The position numbers and the translations under genes are program-made. 56,077 bases of DNA. Origin: Flavobacteriaceae bacterium. GTDB taxonomy: Bacteria; Bacteroidota; Bacteroidia; Flavobacteriales; Flavobacteriaceae. Numbering within the stretch: position 1 is the stretch's first letter; each line of letters opens with the position of its first letter. The notes beneath the pieces were generated by a model. It was not told where the DNA came from, ran no database searches, and worked only from the letters and a program-made list of their open reading frames with translations. The DNA lies in assembly GCA_016780345.1 (NCBI GenBank), contig JADHLZ010000008.1, forward strand, positions 1-56,077, read 5' to 3'. This document shows, in pieces, positions 1 through 8,911 of this stretch.

Positions 1-232
1 AGATAAATCCAGTAAAATTTACATTAATGGAGAAAAATTTAATAAAGAAAAAGAATATTATGTTTTAACCTCTAATTTTCTTCAGGAAGGAGGTGATAAC
101 ATGACTTTTTTTTCAGACCCGATCGAACTCCATTCTCTTGAACTTAATCTTAGAGACGTTTTGATTAAACACATAAAAAATAAAAAAATAATAGTAAGTA
201 AACTTGATAATAGAATAGAAAGAATCCAATGA
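1..232 (+). CDS. 5'-nucleotidase C-terminal domain protein (3' end only)
   Basis: The reading frame enters from the left edge and stops with TGA at 230-232; about 76 residues are visible. The stretch YYVLTSNFLQEGGDNMTFF matches the conserved region near the end of the 5'-nucleotidase C-terminal (substrate-binding) domain, where a Gly-Gly-Asp motif helps form the nucleotide pocket. In single-chain periplasmic 5'-nucleotidases this domain follows the metallophosphatase domain. Here it is a separate gene placed before the metallophosphatase gene, and the two overlap in ATGA (229-232), so they are very probably co-translated and may form one two-subunit enzyme. The start and any signal peptide lie outside the window. 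Confidence 0.8.
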   Translation, partial: DKSSKIYINGEKFNKEKEYYVLTSNFLQEGGDNMTFFSDPIELHSLELNLRDVLIKHIKNKKIIVSKLDNRIERIQ

Positions 233-1149
233 AAAGAAGACATTTTTTAAAGCATATAAAATCTTCATCTATTTATGGATTGACTTTTCCATTGATAAAT
301 CTAAATGAAGAACTAAGTATAGGATTAAAAAAAATCACTATTCTTCATACAAATGATGTTCATAGTCATATTGACCCTTTTCCATTAAATGATCCAATTA
401 ATCCAGGTAGCGGTGGAGTTATTTCAAGAGCAAATCTTATTAATTTTTTTAAAAAAGAAAATCCAAATACTTTAGTTTTTGATGCAGGAGATATATTTCA
501 AGGTACTCCATACTTTAATTTTTTTGGTGGTGAAATTGAATTAAAATTGATGAATAAAATGAGTTACAATGCTTCAACATTGGGAAATCATGAATTTGAT
601 AATGGTATCGATAAGCTTTCAAAAGTTTTAAAATTAGCTGAGTTTTCTTTTTTGAACTGTAACTATAATTTAAAAAACACTCCACTAGAAAACCAAATAA
701 AAAAATATGAAATTTTTAAAGTTGATGGAATTAAAATTGGAGTATTTGGTCTAGGAATTAATCTTGAAGGTCTTGTAGAAAAAAAATTATATAATGGGAT
801 TGATTATTTTGATCCTATTGAAATTTCAAAGGATATCTCTAATGAATTAAAAAATGATCACAATTGTGATTTAATTATATGTCTATCACATCTTGGATAT
901 TCATATTCAAAAGATAAAAACATTATGTGTGATCTAATTTTAGCAGAAAAAACAAAAAATATTGATTTAATTATTGGAGGTCACACTCACACTTTTATGA
1001 AAAAACCTGTTGTTGTTAAGAATTTAGAAAATAAAGATGTTTTAATTAATCAAGTAGGATGTTTCGGAATTAACTTAGGTAAAATTGATTTTTATTTCTC
1101 AACCAAAAAGAAAATTGAAAAAGAAAATTCTGAAATAATTTATATTTAA
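229..1149 (+). CDS. Metallophosphatase (5'-nucleotidase catalytic half) with Tat-type signal
   Basis: This 306-residue protein has the calcineurin-type metallophosphatase motifs of the UshA/5'-nucleotidase family in order: TNDVHSH near residue 41 (metal binding), GDIFQGT near 87, GNHEFD near 117, SHLGY near 219 and GGHTHTF near 251. These bind two metal ions and hydrolyse nucleotide phosphates. The N-terminus KRRHFLK resembles a twin-arginine export signal, so the protein is probably exported folded. It lacks the C-terminal substrate-binding domain of full-length 5'-nucleotidases, which is encoded by the preceding overlapping gene. Its stop overlaps the convergent ligA stop by 4 bases. The family is clear; the exact substrate is not. 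Confidence 0.88.
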   Translation: MKRRHFLKHIKSSSIYGLTFPLINLNEELSIGLKKITILHTNDVHSHIDPFPLNDPINPGSGGVISRANLINFFKKENPNTLVFDAGDIFQGTPYFNFFGGEIELKLMNKMSYNASTLGNHEFDNGIDKLSKVLKLAEFSFLNCNYNLKNTPLENQIKKYEIFKVDGIKIGVFGLGINLEGLVEKKLYNGIDYFDPIEISKDISNELKNDHNCDLIICLSHLGYSYSKDKNIMCDLILAEKTKNIDLIIGGHTHTFMKKPVVVKNLENKDVLINQVGCFGINLGKIDFYFSTKKKIEKENSEIIYI

Positions 1150-3140
1150 ATTTTAATCATATGATTGAAATCAGTTTCAGAGATAATTTTAGTGCCAAGG
1201 TCTTCAGCTTTTTTTAACTTGCTTGGACCCATTTTATTACCTGCTAAAAGAAAATTAGTATTTGAAGTTATAGTGCTTGAGTTTTTACCCCCATATAATT
1301 CAATCAATGACTTTAACTCGTCTCTTGAATAACTATTAAAAACACCTGAAACTACAAAAGTTTTTCCATCAAAAATATTTTTTACTTTATCTACTTTTTG
1401 TGTATTAAATTGTAAACCTACAGATTTTAATCTATCAATGATTTTAATATTGTTGTTATCATTAAAAAATTTAACTACACTTTCTGCAATCCTCTCTCCG
1501 ATCTCATCAACTTTAATCAATTCTTCATAAGACTTTGAAATTAAATTATCTATTGATTTAAAATTTTGGGCTAGATTTTTTGAAACAGTTTGACCAACAT
1601 GTCTTATTCCTAAAGCAAACAAAACTCTTTCGAATGGAATTCTTTTAGATTTATCCAGTCCAATAAAAATATTATCTACAGATTTTTCTGCCATTCTATC
1701 AAGTTTAATCAAATCTTCTTTATTCAAAAAATACAAATCAGAATAATTTGAAATCAAATTATTTTCAAACATTAGTTCAATAGTTTCATTACCAATACCA
1801 TTAATATCCATAGCTTTTCTAGAAATAAAATGTTGAATTCTGCCAGTAACTTGTGGTCTACAAGAATAATAATTCAAGCAAAAATGTTGAGCTTCAGAAT
1901 TGTTTTTATTTAAAACCGAATTACAAGATGGACAATTTTTAATAAAGTCAATTTTTTTTGAAAAAAATCCTCTTTTAGAATTTTCAATTTTTACAATTTT
2001 TGGAATTATTTCTCCACCTTTTTCAATATAGACCATGTCATTTAAATGAAGATTTAATTTTTCAATTTGATCTTGATTGTGTAAAGAAGCTCTTTTTACA
2101 ATGGTTCCGCCTAGTAAAACTGGATCCAAATTTGCCACAGGTGTTATAGCTCCGGTTCTTCCAACTTGATATGAAACGGATCTTAAAACTGTGGAAACTT
2201 GATCAGTTTTGTATTTATAGGCTATAGCCCACCTTGGGTATTTTGAAGTAAAACCTAAAATATTTTGTAATTGTATTTGATTTACTTTAATAACAATTCC
2301 ATCAATTTCAAAATCTAGTTCGTTTTTTTTATTATACCAAAAGTTTATGTAATCAAAAACTTCATTAATATTTTTACATAATTTAGATGAATTAGAAACT
2401 TTAAAACCCCAGGATTTAGCATAATTTAAATTTTCAAATTGAGTTTTTGAATTATTATCTTCAGAAACAATTTTATATAAAAAACATTGTAATGGTCTTT
2501 TTGCTACTTCACTACTATCTTGAAGTTTAAGAGTTCCTGATGCAGTATTTCTTGGATTCATATAAGCTTCCAAATTGTTGTTTAACCTTTCCTCATTCAT
2601 TTTTTTAAAATCTTTTAAACCAATGAATATTTCACCTCTTATTTGAAATTTTTTAGGATAATTTCCTTTTAATTTAAGTGGAATTGTTTTGATTGTTTTT
2701 ACATTATCAGAAACATCATCACCCTGAACTCCGTCACCTCTGGTTACAGCCCTTAAAAACATCCCATTCTCATATGTAATATTTATTGATACTCCATCGA
2801 ATTTTAATTCGCACATATAATCAATATTATTTTTTGGGATTTTTTTTAGTATTCTTTCATTAAAATCATTCAAATCATCTTCCGAATAAGAATTATCTAA
2901 TGAAAACATTGGGTAATCGTGTTTTACAGTTTTAAAGGTTTTAGAAATAGCTCCTCCTACTCTTTGAGTAGGTGAATTAGGATCATAAAAAATTGGATTT
3001 GCACTTTCTAACTCGATTAAATTTTTCATAAGCTCATCAAACTCATAATCACTAATAATAGGAGAATCTTCTACATAGTATAAATGTGTATGCTTATGTA
3101 TTTGATTTCTTAAATTGATTATCTCTTGCTGAATATTCAT
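1146..3140 (-). CDS. ligA: NAD-dependent DNA ligase LigA
   Basis: At 664 residues this has the usual LigA length and the full domain order. An N-terminal Ia/adenylation region carries the nucleotide-binding lysine in ELKFDG (Lys113). An OB-fold follows, then a four-cysteine zinc finger (Cys403, 406, 421, 427), helix-hairpin-helix repeats around 440-580 and a C-terminal BRCT domain from about residue 588. It seals nicks in replication and repair using NAD+. The start codon ATG at 3138-3140 overlaps the prmC stop in ATGA, so the two genes are translationally coupled. The far end meets the metallophosphatase gene tail to tail with a 4-base overlap. No catalytic residue appears missing. Confidence 0.97.
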   Translation of the reverse strand: MNIQQEIINLRNQIHKHTHLYYVEDSPIISDYEFDELMKNLIELESANPIFYDPNSPTQRVGGAISKTFKTVKHDYPMFSLDNSYSEDDLNDFNERILKKIPKNNIDYMCELKFDGVSINITYENGMFLRAVTRGDGVQGDDVSDNVKTIKTIPLKLKGNYPKKFQIRGEIFIGLKDFKKMNEERLNNNLEAYMNPRNTASGTLKLQDSSEVAKRPLQCFLYKIVSEDNNSKTQFENLNYAKSWGFKVSNSSKLCKNINEVFDYINFWYNKKNELDFEIDGIVIKVNQIQLQNILGFTSKYPRWAIAYKYKTDQVSTVLRSVSYQVGRTGAITPVANLDPVLLGGTIVKRASLHNQDQIEKLNLHLNDMVYIEKGGEIIPKIVKIENSKRGFFSKKIDFIKNCPSCNSVLNKNNSEAQHFCLNYYSCRPQVTGRIQHFISRKAMDINGIGNETIELMFENNLISNYSDLYFLNKEDLIKLDRMAEKSVDNIFIGLDKSKRIPFERVLFALGIRHVGQTVSKNLAQNFKSIDNLISKSYEELIKVDEIGERIAESVVKFFNDNNNIKIIDRLKSVGLQFNTQKVDKVKNIFDGKTFVVSGVFNSYSRDELKSLIELYGGKNSSTITSNTNFLLAGNKMGPSKLKKAEDLGTKIISETDFNHMIKI

Positions 3141-3979
3141 TTCTTAACAGCCTTTATCATTCTGTTTTTTTGTCTAAAATCTTTTCTAAGTTTAATATCG
3201 TGAAATTCATTATTATATAAAAGTTCTTTAACATCTTTTGATAAATTTTCATTTATTTCAAGATATATAATTCCCTTAGATTTTAAATGACGCTCACTAA
3301 ATTTTAAAATTTTTTTATAATAAAACAAGGGTTCATTTTGAGGAACAAACAAAGCAATATGAGGTTCAAAATTTAAAACTTTTTTTGACATATTTTGTTT
3401 ATCTATATGAGTTACATATGGTGGATTTGACACTATAATATCAAATTTGTTGTCATAAAATATATCATTTCTAATATCTTTCAATTTAAAAGTAATTTTT
3501 GTTTTATGTTTTTTACTATTTCGTTTTGCTACAGAAATTGCCTCTTTACACACATCCCAAGCTTCAAAGAAACAATCTTCTAAAGATTTTGATAAAGAAA
3601 TAGCAATACATCCTGAACCTGTTCCAATGTCTAATATTTTTTTATTTTTAGGGTTATCTTCCAAAATCCAATTCACTAATTCTTCAGTTTCAGGTCTTGG
3701 AATTAATACATTTGAGTTTACACAAAAATTTATGCCCTTAAACTCAGTTGAGCCAATAATATACTGAATAGGTGTTTCTTTTTTTAATAATTCTATAGCA
3801 TTTTGAAGGTCTTCTTTTTCCTGAATTTTTAATTTATAATTTTGATTTAGTATATAGCTTATTTTATCAATTTTACAATAATGTTCAATCAACCAAAAAA
3901 ACAATTCATTCAATTCATTTTGATCAATTTGAGATTCTAAATTTTCTACAAAAATGTTTTTGAAATCTAAAACAGTCAT
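3137..3979 (-). CDS. prmC: Peptide chain release factor N5-glutamine methyltransferase PrmC
   Basis: PrmC (HemK) methylates the glutamine of the GGQ motif of release factors RF1 and RF2 using S-adenosylmethionine. Visible are a helical N-terminal domain, the SAM-binding motif DIGTGSGCIAISL and the substrate-gripping NPPY motif (SNPPYVTH). I place the start at the ATG at 3977-3979 (280 residues), because it shares one base with the stop of the upstream acetyltransferase gene (TAATG) and begins MTVLDFKNIF, as in relatives. A frame extension to 4009 would overlap that gene by 31 bases and adds only 10 unconserved residues. The stop overlaps the ligA start by 4 bases. Confidence 0.94.
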   Translation of the reverse strand: MTVLDFKNIFVENLESQIDQNELNELFFWLIEHYCKIDKISYILNQNYKLKIQEKEDLQNAIELLKKETPIQYIIGSTEFKGINFCVNSNVLIPRPETEELVNWILEDNPKNKKILDIGTGSGCIAISLSKSLEDCFFEAWDVCKEAISVAKRNSKKHKTKITFKLKDIRNDIFYDNKFDIIVSNPPYVTHIDKQNMSKKVLNFEPHIALFVPQNEPLFYYKKILKFSERHLKSKGIIYLEINENLSKDVKELLYNNEFHDIKLRKDFRQKNRMIKAVKK

Positions 3980-4473
3980 TATAAATCTTTTAACATCCAT
4001 ACTGGACATGAGGAATGTCCGGTATTTCCAATCGGATTTTTGATATATTTAAAACCTTTTTTTAAATACAGAATCTGAGCAGCTTTCATATTAAACATTG
4101 TTTCAATATAACACTGTTTAAAACCAAATAACTTAGCTTTTTTTAAACACAAATCAATTAATTCTTCTCCTAATCCTTTTCCTCTGGCATCATTTAAAAA
4201 ATACATTTTTTGAAGTTCACAAATAGATTTATCACAATCTCTTAACTTTGAAATTCCTGCACCCCCAAAAATCATATTTTCTTTTTCTATAACATAATAA
4301 ATAGACCTAGGCTTATTATAAGTTTGAAATATTTCTTTGAGCTCAGGATCAGCCAATGCAGTACCTTGTTCTGGAACATTAAATTCTCTCATGACTTTGG
4401 ATAAAACAACTTCAATTAATTTATTATCAATTTCTTTAACTTTTCGAATAATAAAACCATGTTTCACTTTCAT
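3979..4473 (-). CDS. GNAT family N-acetyltransferase
   Basis: This 164-residue protein is a single GNAT domain. The acetyl-CoA pyrophosphate loop reads ARGKGLGEELI (near residues 94-104) and is followed by the typical ending in which a hydrophobic strand leads to YLKKGFKYI. GNAT enzymes transfer an acetyl group from acetyl-CoA to an amine; the substrate cannot be told from sequence. It is the first gene of a minus-strand run with prmC and ligA, joined by TAATG and ATGA overlaps. It lies divergent from ribD across a 59-base gap. Confidence 0.85.
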   Translation of the reverse strand: MKVKHGFIIRKVKEIDNKLIEVVLSKVMREFNVPEQGTALADPELKEIFQTYNKPRSIYYVIEKENMIFGGAGISKLRDCDKSICELQKMYFLNDARGKGLGEELIDLCLKKAKLFGFKQCYIETMFNMKAAQILYLKKGFKYIKNPIGNTGHSSCPVWMLKDL

Positions 4474-4532
4474 ATTTTAAAGCTATTTTTGTAGAGTGAA
4501 TATACATCATTAATAGATAAACTTTACAAACT

Positions 4533-5534
4533 ATGAACGAATTAGAAATACACGAAATGTTTATGCAAAGATGTATTGAAATTGCAAAAAAAAATTCAAA
4601 TGACTATTACCCAAACCCTTCAGTTGGTGCTTTAATAGTAAAAAACAATAAAATTATTTCTGAAAGTTTTACAAGTTACTATGGTGGTAATCACGCTGAA
4701 GTCAATGCAATTAGTTCTGTGAAAAATAAAAATGATCTTATTAATTCTACAATATATGTAACATTAGAACCTTGCTCTCATTATGGAAAAACTCCACCCT
4801 GTTCTAAACTTATTATTGAAAGTGGTATTAAAAAAGCCGTAATTGGATGCGTTGACAATAGCTCAAAAGTAAATGGTCAGGGAATTATGATGCTAAAAAA
4901 TAACGGTGTTGATGTTATCTCAAATATTCTTGAGGAAGATTGCAAAAAACTTCATAGAAATTTTTTGCATTTTAATAACCACAAAAGGCCCTACATAATA
5001 TTAAAATGGGCAAAATCAAAAGATCAATTTATTGCTCCAAATAATAAAAAGAAAAACAAATCATTCAATATTACTAGTCTAGAAAGCAGACAATTAGTGC
5101 ACAAGTGGAGATCTGAGGAGCATGCAATTTTAATTGGTTATCAAACAGTAATAGATGATAATCCAAAATTAACAACAAGACACCTAAGTGGAAGAAATGC
5201 CGTAAGAATAATTTTAGATGAGAAAAAATCTTTAAAAACATCTTTTAATGTTTTTAATAATGAATCTGAAACAATAGTAATTGATAATTATTTAAATCAG
5301 TCTTCATTTAATATTTGTAAAAAATTATTTGAATTAAATATTCAATCGGTAATTGTTGAAGGTGGAAAAAAAACACTTGAATTGTTCATTAATAATGATT
5401 GTTGGGATGAAGCTAGAATATTTGAAAGTCAAGATTTGTTAAAAGATGGTACTGAGTCACCTAGGATTAACGGAATACTTAAAATTGAAAAAAATATTGG
5501 AAAGGATAAATTAAAAATATTTACAAAAAGTTAA
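4533..5534 (+). CDS. ribD: Bifunctional riboflavin biosynthesis deaminase/reductase RibD
   Basis: RibD carries out the second and third steps of riboflavin synthesis: deamination of the GTP-derived pyrimidine, then NADPH-dependent reduction of its ribosyl side chain. The N-terminal deaminase domain (about 1-145) has the zinc motif HAE (His54, Glu56) and PCSHYGKTPPC (Cys81, Cys90). The C-terminal reductase domain (about 150-333) contains ILKWAKSKD and the later VEGGKKTLELF motif. The length of 333 is usual. The gene stands alone on the plus strand; ribH, a later step, is about 30 kb away. Its stop overlaps the convergent thioesterase gene by 14 bases. Confidence 0.95.
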   Translation: MNELEIHEMFMQRCIEIAKKNSNDYYPNPSVGALIVKNNKIISESFTSYYGGNHAEVNAISSVKNKNDLINSTIYVTLEPCSHYGKTPPCSKLIIESGIKKAVIGCVDNSSKVNGQGIMMLKNNGVDVISNILEEDCKKLHRNFLHFNNHKRPYIILKWAKSKDQFIAPNNKKKNKSFNITSLESRQLVHKWRSEEHAILIGYQTVIDDNPKLTTRHLSGRNAVRIILDEKKSLKTSFNVFNNESETIVIDNYLNQSSFNICKKLFELNIQSVIVEGGKKTLELFINNDCWDEARIFESQDLLKDGTESPRINGILKIEKNIGKDKLKIFTKS

Positions 5535-5916
5535 TTTTTTTTAATATAAAATCAGGACAACGAATGGGTTTATTATTTTCAGCATTTAAAAAAATTAATT
5601 TTGTATACCCTGTACTTAAAAGTTCTTTATCTCTATGGATTAAATAATCAAATTCAATCATATATGATGGTTCTTCTCTTAAAGTTGTAGTTAAAATAAT
5701 ATTGTCATCAAATTTAGCATGTTTTCTAAATTTTATTTGTAAATCAATAACTGGATTAATTATACCTATTTCTTCCATTTCTCTGTAAGAAACACCTATT
5801 TTTTTTAACCAAGCTATTCGGCCCATTTCAAAAAATTTAACATAATTACCATGATAAACAAATGACATTTGATCGGTCTCAGAATATCTAATTAATATTT
5901 GAATTTTGTCTACCAC
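5521..5916 (-). CDS. Acyl-CoA thioesterase, 4HBT (YbgC/FadM-like) family
   Basis: A hot-dog-fold thioesterase: RYSETDQMSFVYHGNYVKFFEMGR carries the family's catalytic aspartate and conserved Tyr-His-Gly-Asn-Tyr. Such proteins hydrolyse acyl-CoA thioesters in the cytoplasm. I choose the GTG at 5914-5916 (131 residues), which puts VDKIQILIRYSETD at the N-terminus as in relatives. The in-frame ATG at 5982 would add 22 very hydrophobic residues, an unlikely membrane anchor for this family. The start is therefore uncertain while the family is clear. The gene overlaps the ribD tail by 14 bases and is divergent from dnaA. Confidence 0.82.
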   Translation of the reverse strand: MVDKIQILIRYSETDQMSFVYHGNYVKFFEMGRIAWLKKIGVSYREMEEIGIINPVIDLQIKFRKHAKFDDNIILTTTLREEPSYMIEFDYLIHRDKELLSTGYTKLIFLNAENNKPIRCPDFILKKINFL

Positions 5917-6085
5917 AAAAAGGAAAATGAATAACAATTTTAATATGCACAAAAAAAAATTAATATTCAATAGCAAAATCATTTTTTTTTAATAAAAATT
6001 TGCACATATTTGTTTAATAATAATTATCATTTGGATTTAACAATTCATGTGATTTTTCAACAACTAAAAAAAGGGAATTTTTAAA

Positions 6086-7510
6086 ATGGCTACAGCTGAA
6101 TCTGTTTGGAATAATTGTCTAAATTTTATAAAAGATAACATACAGATTCAAGCATACAATACTTGGTTTGAACCGATTAAGCCCTTAAAATTCGAAAACA
6201 ATGTACTTAGTGTTCAAGTTCCCAGTAAGTTTTTTTATGAATGGCTTGAAGAACATTACGTCAAATTATTAAAATTAGCCTTGAATAAAGAACTTGGTGA
6301 AAATGCAAGATTAGTTTATATAATTAAGATGGAAAATACATTCGGCAACCTTAATCCATTTACTGAAAAAATTCCTAGTCAATACAAAACTGATCTATCA
6401 TCTCAGCAAGTTGATTTTTCATTTAGTCAAATACAAACTGAATTAAAAAATCCATTTGTTATTCCTGGTATTAAAAATTTAAAAATAGAATCTCAATTAA
6501 ATCCAAATTACACATTTGAAAATTTTCTTGAAGGTGACGCCAATAGGCTTGCCAGGTCTGCTGGTTTAGCAGTTTCCAATAAACCCGGTGGAACGTCATT
6601 TAATCCTTTATTAATATTTGGAGGAGTTGGTTTAGGTAAAACACACCTTGCTCATGCAATTGGTGTCAATGTAAAAGAAAAATTTCCTGAAAAAACTGTT
6701 TTATATATTTCGGCTGAAAAATTCACTCAACAATACATAGAATCTGTAAAAAAAAATAATAGAAATGACTTTATTCATTTTTACCAAATTATAGATGTTT
6801 TGATTATTGATGATGTTCAATTTTTTTCTGGAAAAACCGGAACTCAAGATGTTTTTTTCCATATTTTTAATCATTTACACCAAAATGGAAAACAAGTTAT
6901 TTTAACATCAGATAAAGCTCCAGTTGATATGCAAGACATTGAACAAAGGTTGTTATCTAGATTTAAATGGGGATTATCTGCTGAATTGCAAAGACCAGAT
7001 TATGAGACTAGAGTTTCAATTCTTAAGAATAAACTTTATAGGGATGGTTTAGAAATTTCTGAAGAAGTTATTGACTATGTAGCTAAAAATGTAAAAGTAA
7101 ACATAAGAGAATTGGAAGGTGCTGTTATTTCTTTGATTGCCCAATCATCATTTAATAAAAAGGAAATCACTATTGAATTAGCTAAAAATGTTGTAGAAAA
7201 GTTTGTAAAAAACACCAAAAGAGAAGTATCTATTGATTACATACAAAAAATCGTCTCAGATTATTTCCAAATGGATGTTTCAACTTTACAATCTAAAACA
7301 AGAAAGAGACATATTGTTCAAGCAAGACAACTAGCTATGTTTTTTGCAAAAAAATTCACTAAAGCTTCTCTCGCAAGTATAGGATCTCAAATTGGACACA
7401 GAGATCATGCAACTGTTCTTCATGCCTGTAAAACTGTAGACAATCTTTCATTTACAGATAAACAATTTAGAAAATATGTTGAAGATTTGTCAAAAAAATT
7501 TACAGTTTAG
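6086..7510 (+). CDS. dnaA: Chromosomal replication initiator DnaA
   Basis: DnaA binds DnaA boxes and melts the replication origin. The 474-residue protein shows an N-terminal domain I (about 1-85), a linker, and an AAA+ domain with Walker A GGVGLGKT (about 179-186) and Walker B LIIDDVQF (about 239-246). The C-terminal helix-turn-helix domain carries the DnaA signature SQIGHRDHATVLHACKTV near residues 437-454. The start ATG follows an A-rich leader. I found no convincing cluster of DnaA boxes in the 103 bases upstream or elsewhere nearby, so the origin need not be here. An RsmI-like methylase gene follows 12 bases downstream. Confidence 0.98.
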   Translation: MATAESVWNNCLNFIKDNIQIQAYNTWFEPIKPLKFENNVLSVQVPSKFFYEWLEEHYVKLLKLALNKELGENARLVYIIKMENTFGNLNPFTEKIPSQYKTDLSSQQVDFSFSQIQTELKNPFVIPGIKNLKIESQLNPNYTFENFLEGDANRLARSAGLAVSNKPGGTSFNPLLIFGGVGLGKTHLAHAIGVNVKEKFPEKTVLYISAEKFTQQYIESVKKNNRNDFIHFYQIIDVLIIDDVQFFSGKTGTQDVFFHIFNHLHQNGKQVILTSDKAPVDMQDIEQRLLSRFKWGLSAELQRPDYETRVSILKNKLYRDGLEISEEVIDYVAKNVKVNIRELEGAVISLIAQSSFNKKEITIELAKNVVEKFVKNTKREVSIDYIQKIVSDYFQMDVSTLQSKTRKRHIVQARQLAMFFAKKFTKASLASIGSQIGHRDHATVLHACKTVDNLSFTDKQFRKYVEDLSKKFTV

Positions 7511-7522
7511 ATATAATTTAAA

Positions 7523-8224
7523 ATGAATTATGGAAAACTTTATTTGGTTCCAAATCATCTAGGGGAATTCAATAATGATATAATAACAAATTCAATAATC
7601 AACATTATTAAAAATATAGATTACTATATTTTCGAAAATGAAAAACCAGGTAGAGCATATATTAAAAATATATTTCCTAGTAAAGATCAATCCAAATTAG
7701 AAATTTATTTAATTAATAAAAAAACTAATCTTAATGAGATAGATTCTTTTTTAAATCCTTGTAAAATGGGACTTAATATGGCTCTAATTTCTGATGCTGG
7801 TTGTCCTGGAATTGCAGATCCTGGTTCTGAAATTATTTATAATGCTCACAAAAACGGAATTAAAGTTATTCCACTAGTTGGTCCTTCTTCTATATTTTTA
7901 GCATTAATGAGCTCGGGGATGAATGGACAAAATTTTAAGTTTAATGGATATTTACCCATAGAGAAAAACGAAAGAAAAAAAACCATTAAATTTCTTGAAA
8001 AAAAATCAATTTTAACCACCCAAATTTTTATGGAGACTCCTTACAGGAATAACAAATTATTTAATGAACTAATAAATGAACTTTTTCCAGAAACAAAACT
8101 TTGTATTGCTTGTGATATTAGTTTAAAATCTGAGTCAATTAAAACAATGAAAATTAAAGAGTGGAAAAACAAAAAAATTGATTTAAATAGGAAACCTTCT
8201 ATATTCTTGATTCAGTCAGAATAA
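7523..8224 (+). CDS. RsmI-like SAM-dependent methyltransferase (tetrapyrrole methylase fold)
   Basis: This 233-residue protein has the tetrapyrrole (corrin/porphyrin) methylase fold with RsmI-type motifs: LISDAGCPGIADPGSE (near residues 88-103), VGPSSIFLALMSSG (near 119-132) and the late METPYRNNKLF. RsmI 2'-O-methylates C1402 of 16S rRNA. This shorter form lacks the C-terminal extension of the 286-residue E. coli enzyme, so the exact target is inferred. It sits 12 bases after dnaA and probably shares its transcript. Its tail overlaps the convergent lysozyme-like gene by 9 bases. Confidence 0.82.
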   Translation: MNYGKLYLVPNHLGEFNNDIITNSIINIIKNIDYYIFENEKPGRAYIKNIFPSKDQSKLEIYLINKKTNLNEIDSFLNPCKMGLNMALISDAGCPGIADPGSEIIYNAHKNGIKVIPLVGPSSIFLALMSSGMNGQNFKFNGYLPIEKNERKKTIKFLEKKSILTTQIFMETPYRNNKLFNELINELFPETKLCIACDISLKSESIKTMKIKEWKNKKIDLNRKPSIFLIQSE

Positions 8225-8833
8225 CATTACTTTAGGGTTTTTAACAGCTTTTATCATTGATAGATCGTATCCTTTAAAATATTCCATGTACTTAGAAATT
8301 GATGTACCAAAAGCGTCCTTTGGGTTATATTTTCCTCCAGATCTAAGATATTTTTTAACATTTCCCGGACCAGCTAAATGGGCTGCAGCTATAATACCTG
8401 ATTCTGTTATATTAGTGTTATAAATATCACTACCAACAAACCATTTGATATCTTTTCTTAAAATCCATTTATTTCTTTGAACATTAATTAAAAAAACTCT
8501 TTCTTGAAGTTCAGCATTATTAATGAATTTTTGAGAATTTTTAATTTTATACATTTTCAATGTATTTATATTAAACTGATATTTACCAATAAATCCAAAT
8601 TTGTTTATTTTTTTATAATCAGATGTTGACTCCTTGTAACCAAGAAACTCTTTGAATCCAATAAAATCTTTTTGAAGAAAAATGAAATTAGGAAAAGTGT
8701 AATCAATAATATTGAAATAATCTGCAGTAACTAAATTTTCTGAAAGTATCTCAGGATCTGCATCATCAAAGCTGGTAAAAGATGTAATAATAAAAAAAAC
8801 TATCGTATATTTTTTAAAAATACTAGAAAACAT
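8216..8833 (-). CDS. Lysozyme-fold, transglycosylase-like exported protein
   Basis: This 205-residue protein starts with a hydrophobic export signal (about residues 8-22). Its core resembles a lysozyme-like or lytic-transglycosylase domain: a candidate catalytic glutamate in FLGYKES (Glu68), then GFIGKYQFNINTLK, and the later TESGIIAAAHLAGPGNVKKYL and DAFGTSISKYMEYF. These elements recall flavobacterial proteins often labelled peptidoglycan-binding or muramidase-like. The likely role is cleavage or remodelling of peptidoglycan outside the cytoplasm, though this is inferred. It follows mltG on the same strand after 78 bases that hold their own promoter-like box, so it may be transcribed separately. 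Confidence 0.65.
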   Translation of the reverse strand: MFSSIFKKYTIVFFIITSFTSFDDADPEILSENLVTADYFNIIDYTFPNFIFLQKDFIGFKEFLGYKESTSDYKKINKFGFIGKYQFNINTLKMYKIKNSQKFINNAELQERVFLINVQRNKWILRKDIKWFVGSDIYNTNITESGIIAAAHLAGPGNVKKYLRSGGKYNPKDAFGTSISKYMEYFKGYDLSMIKAVKNPKVMLF

Positions 8834-8871
8834 AAAAAATAAATTAATAGAACCAATTTTATATTATTCCG

Positions 8872-8879
8872 CAAACATA
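8872..8879 (-). promoter_or_regulatory. Bacteroidota -7 promoter box for the lysozyme-like gene
   Basis: On the minus strand this reads TATGTTTG, an exact TAnnTTTG -7 element, about 38 bases upstream of the start at 8833. The best upstream TTTG is about 25 bases away, longer than usual, so the -33 element is weak. Confidence 0.45.
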
Positions 8880-8911
8880 CATAAAATTTTAATTATCTGT
8901 AAATCAAACAC

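Noticed and set aside
6009-6033. dnaA promoter TTTG / TATCATTTG
   Set aside because: The -7 box has an extra base (TA-3 nt-TTTG) and the TTTG is only 12 nt away; too poor to call.
5983-6085. Replication origin or DnaA boxes upstream of dnaA
   Set aside because: No 9-mer close to TTATCCACA occurs more than once and no cluster is seen; the nearest, TTTTTCAAC, has two mismatches.
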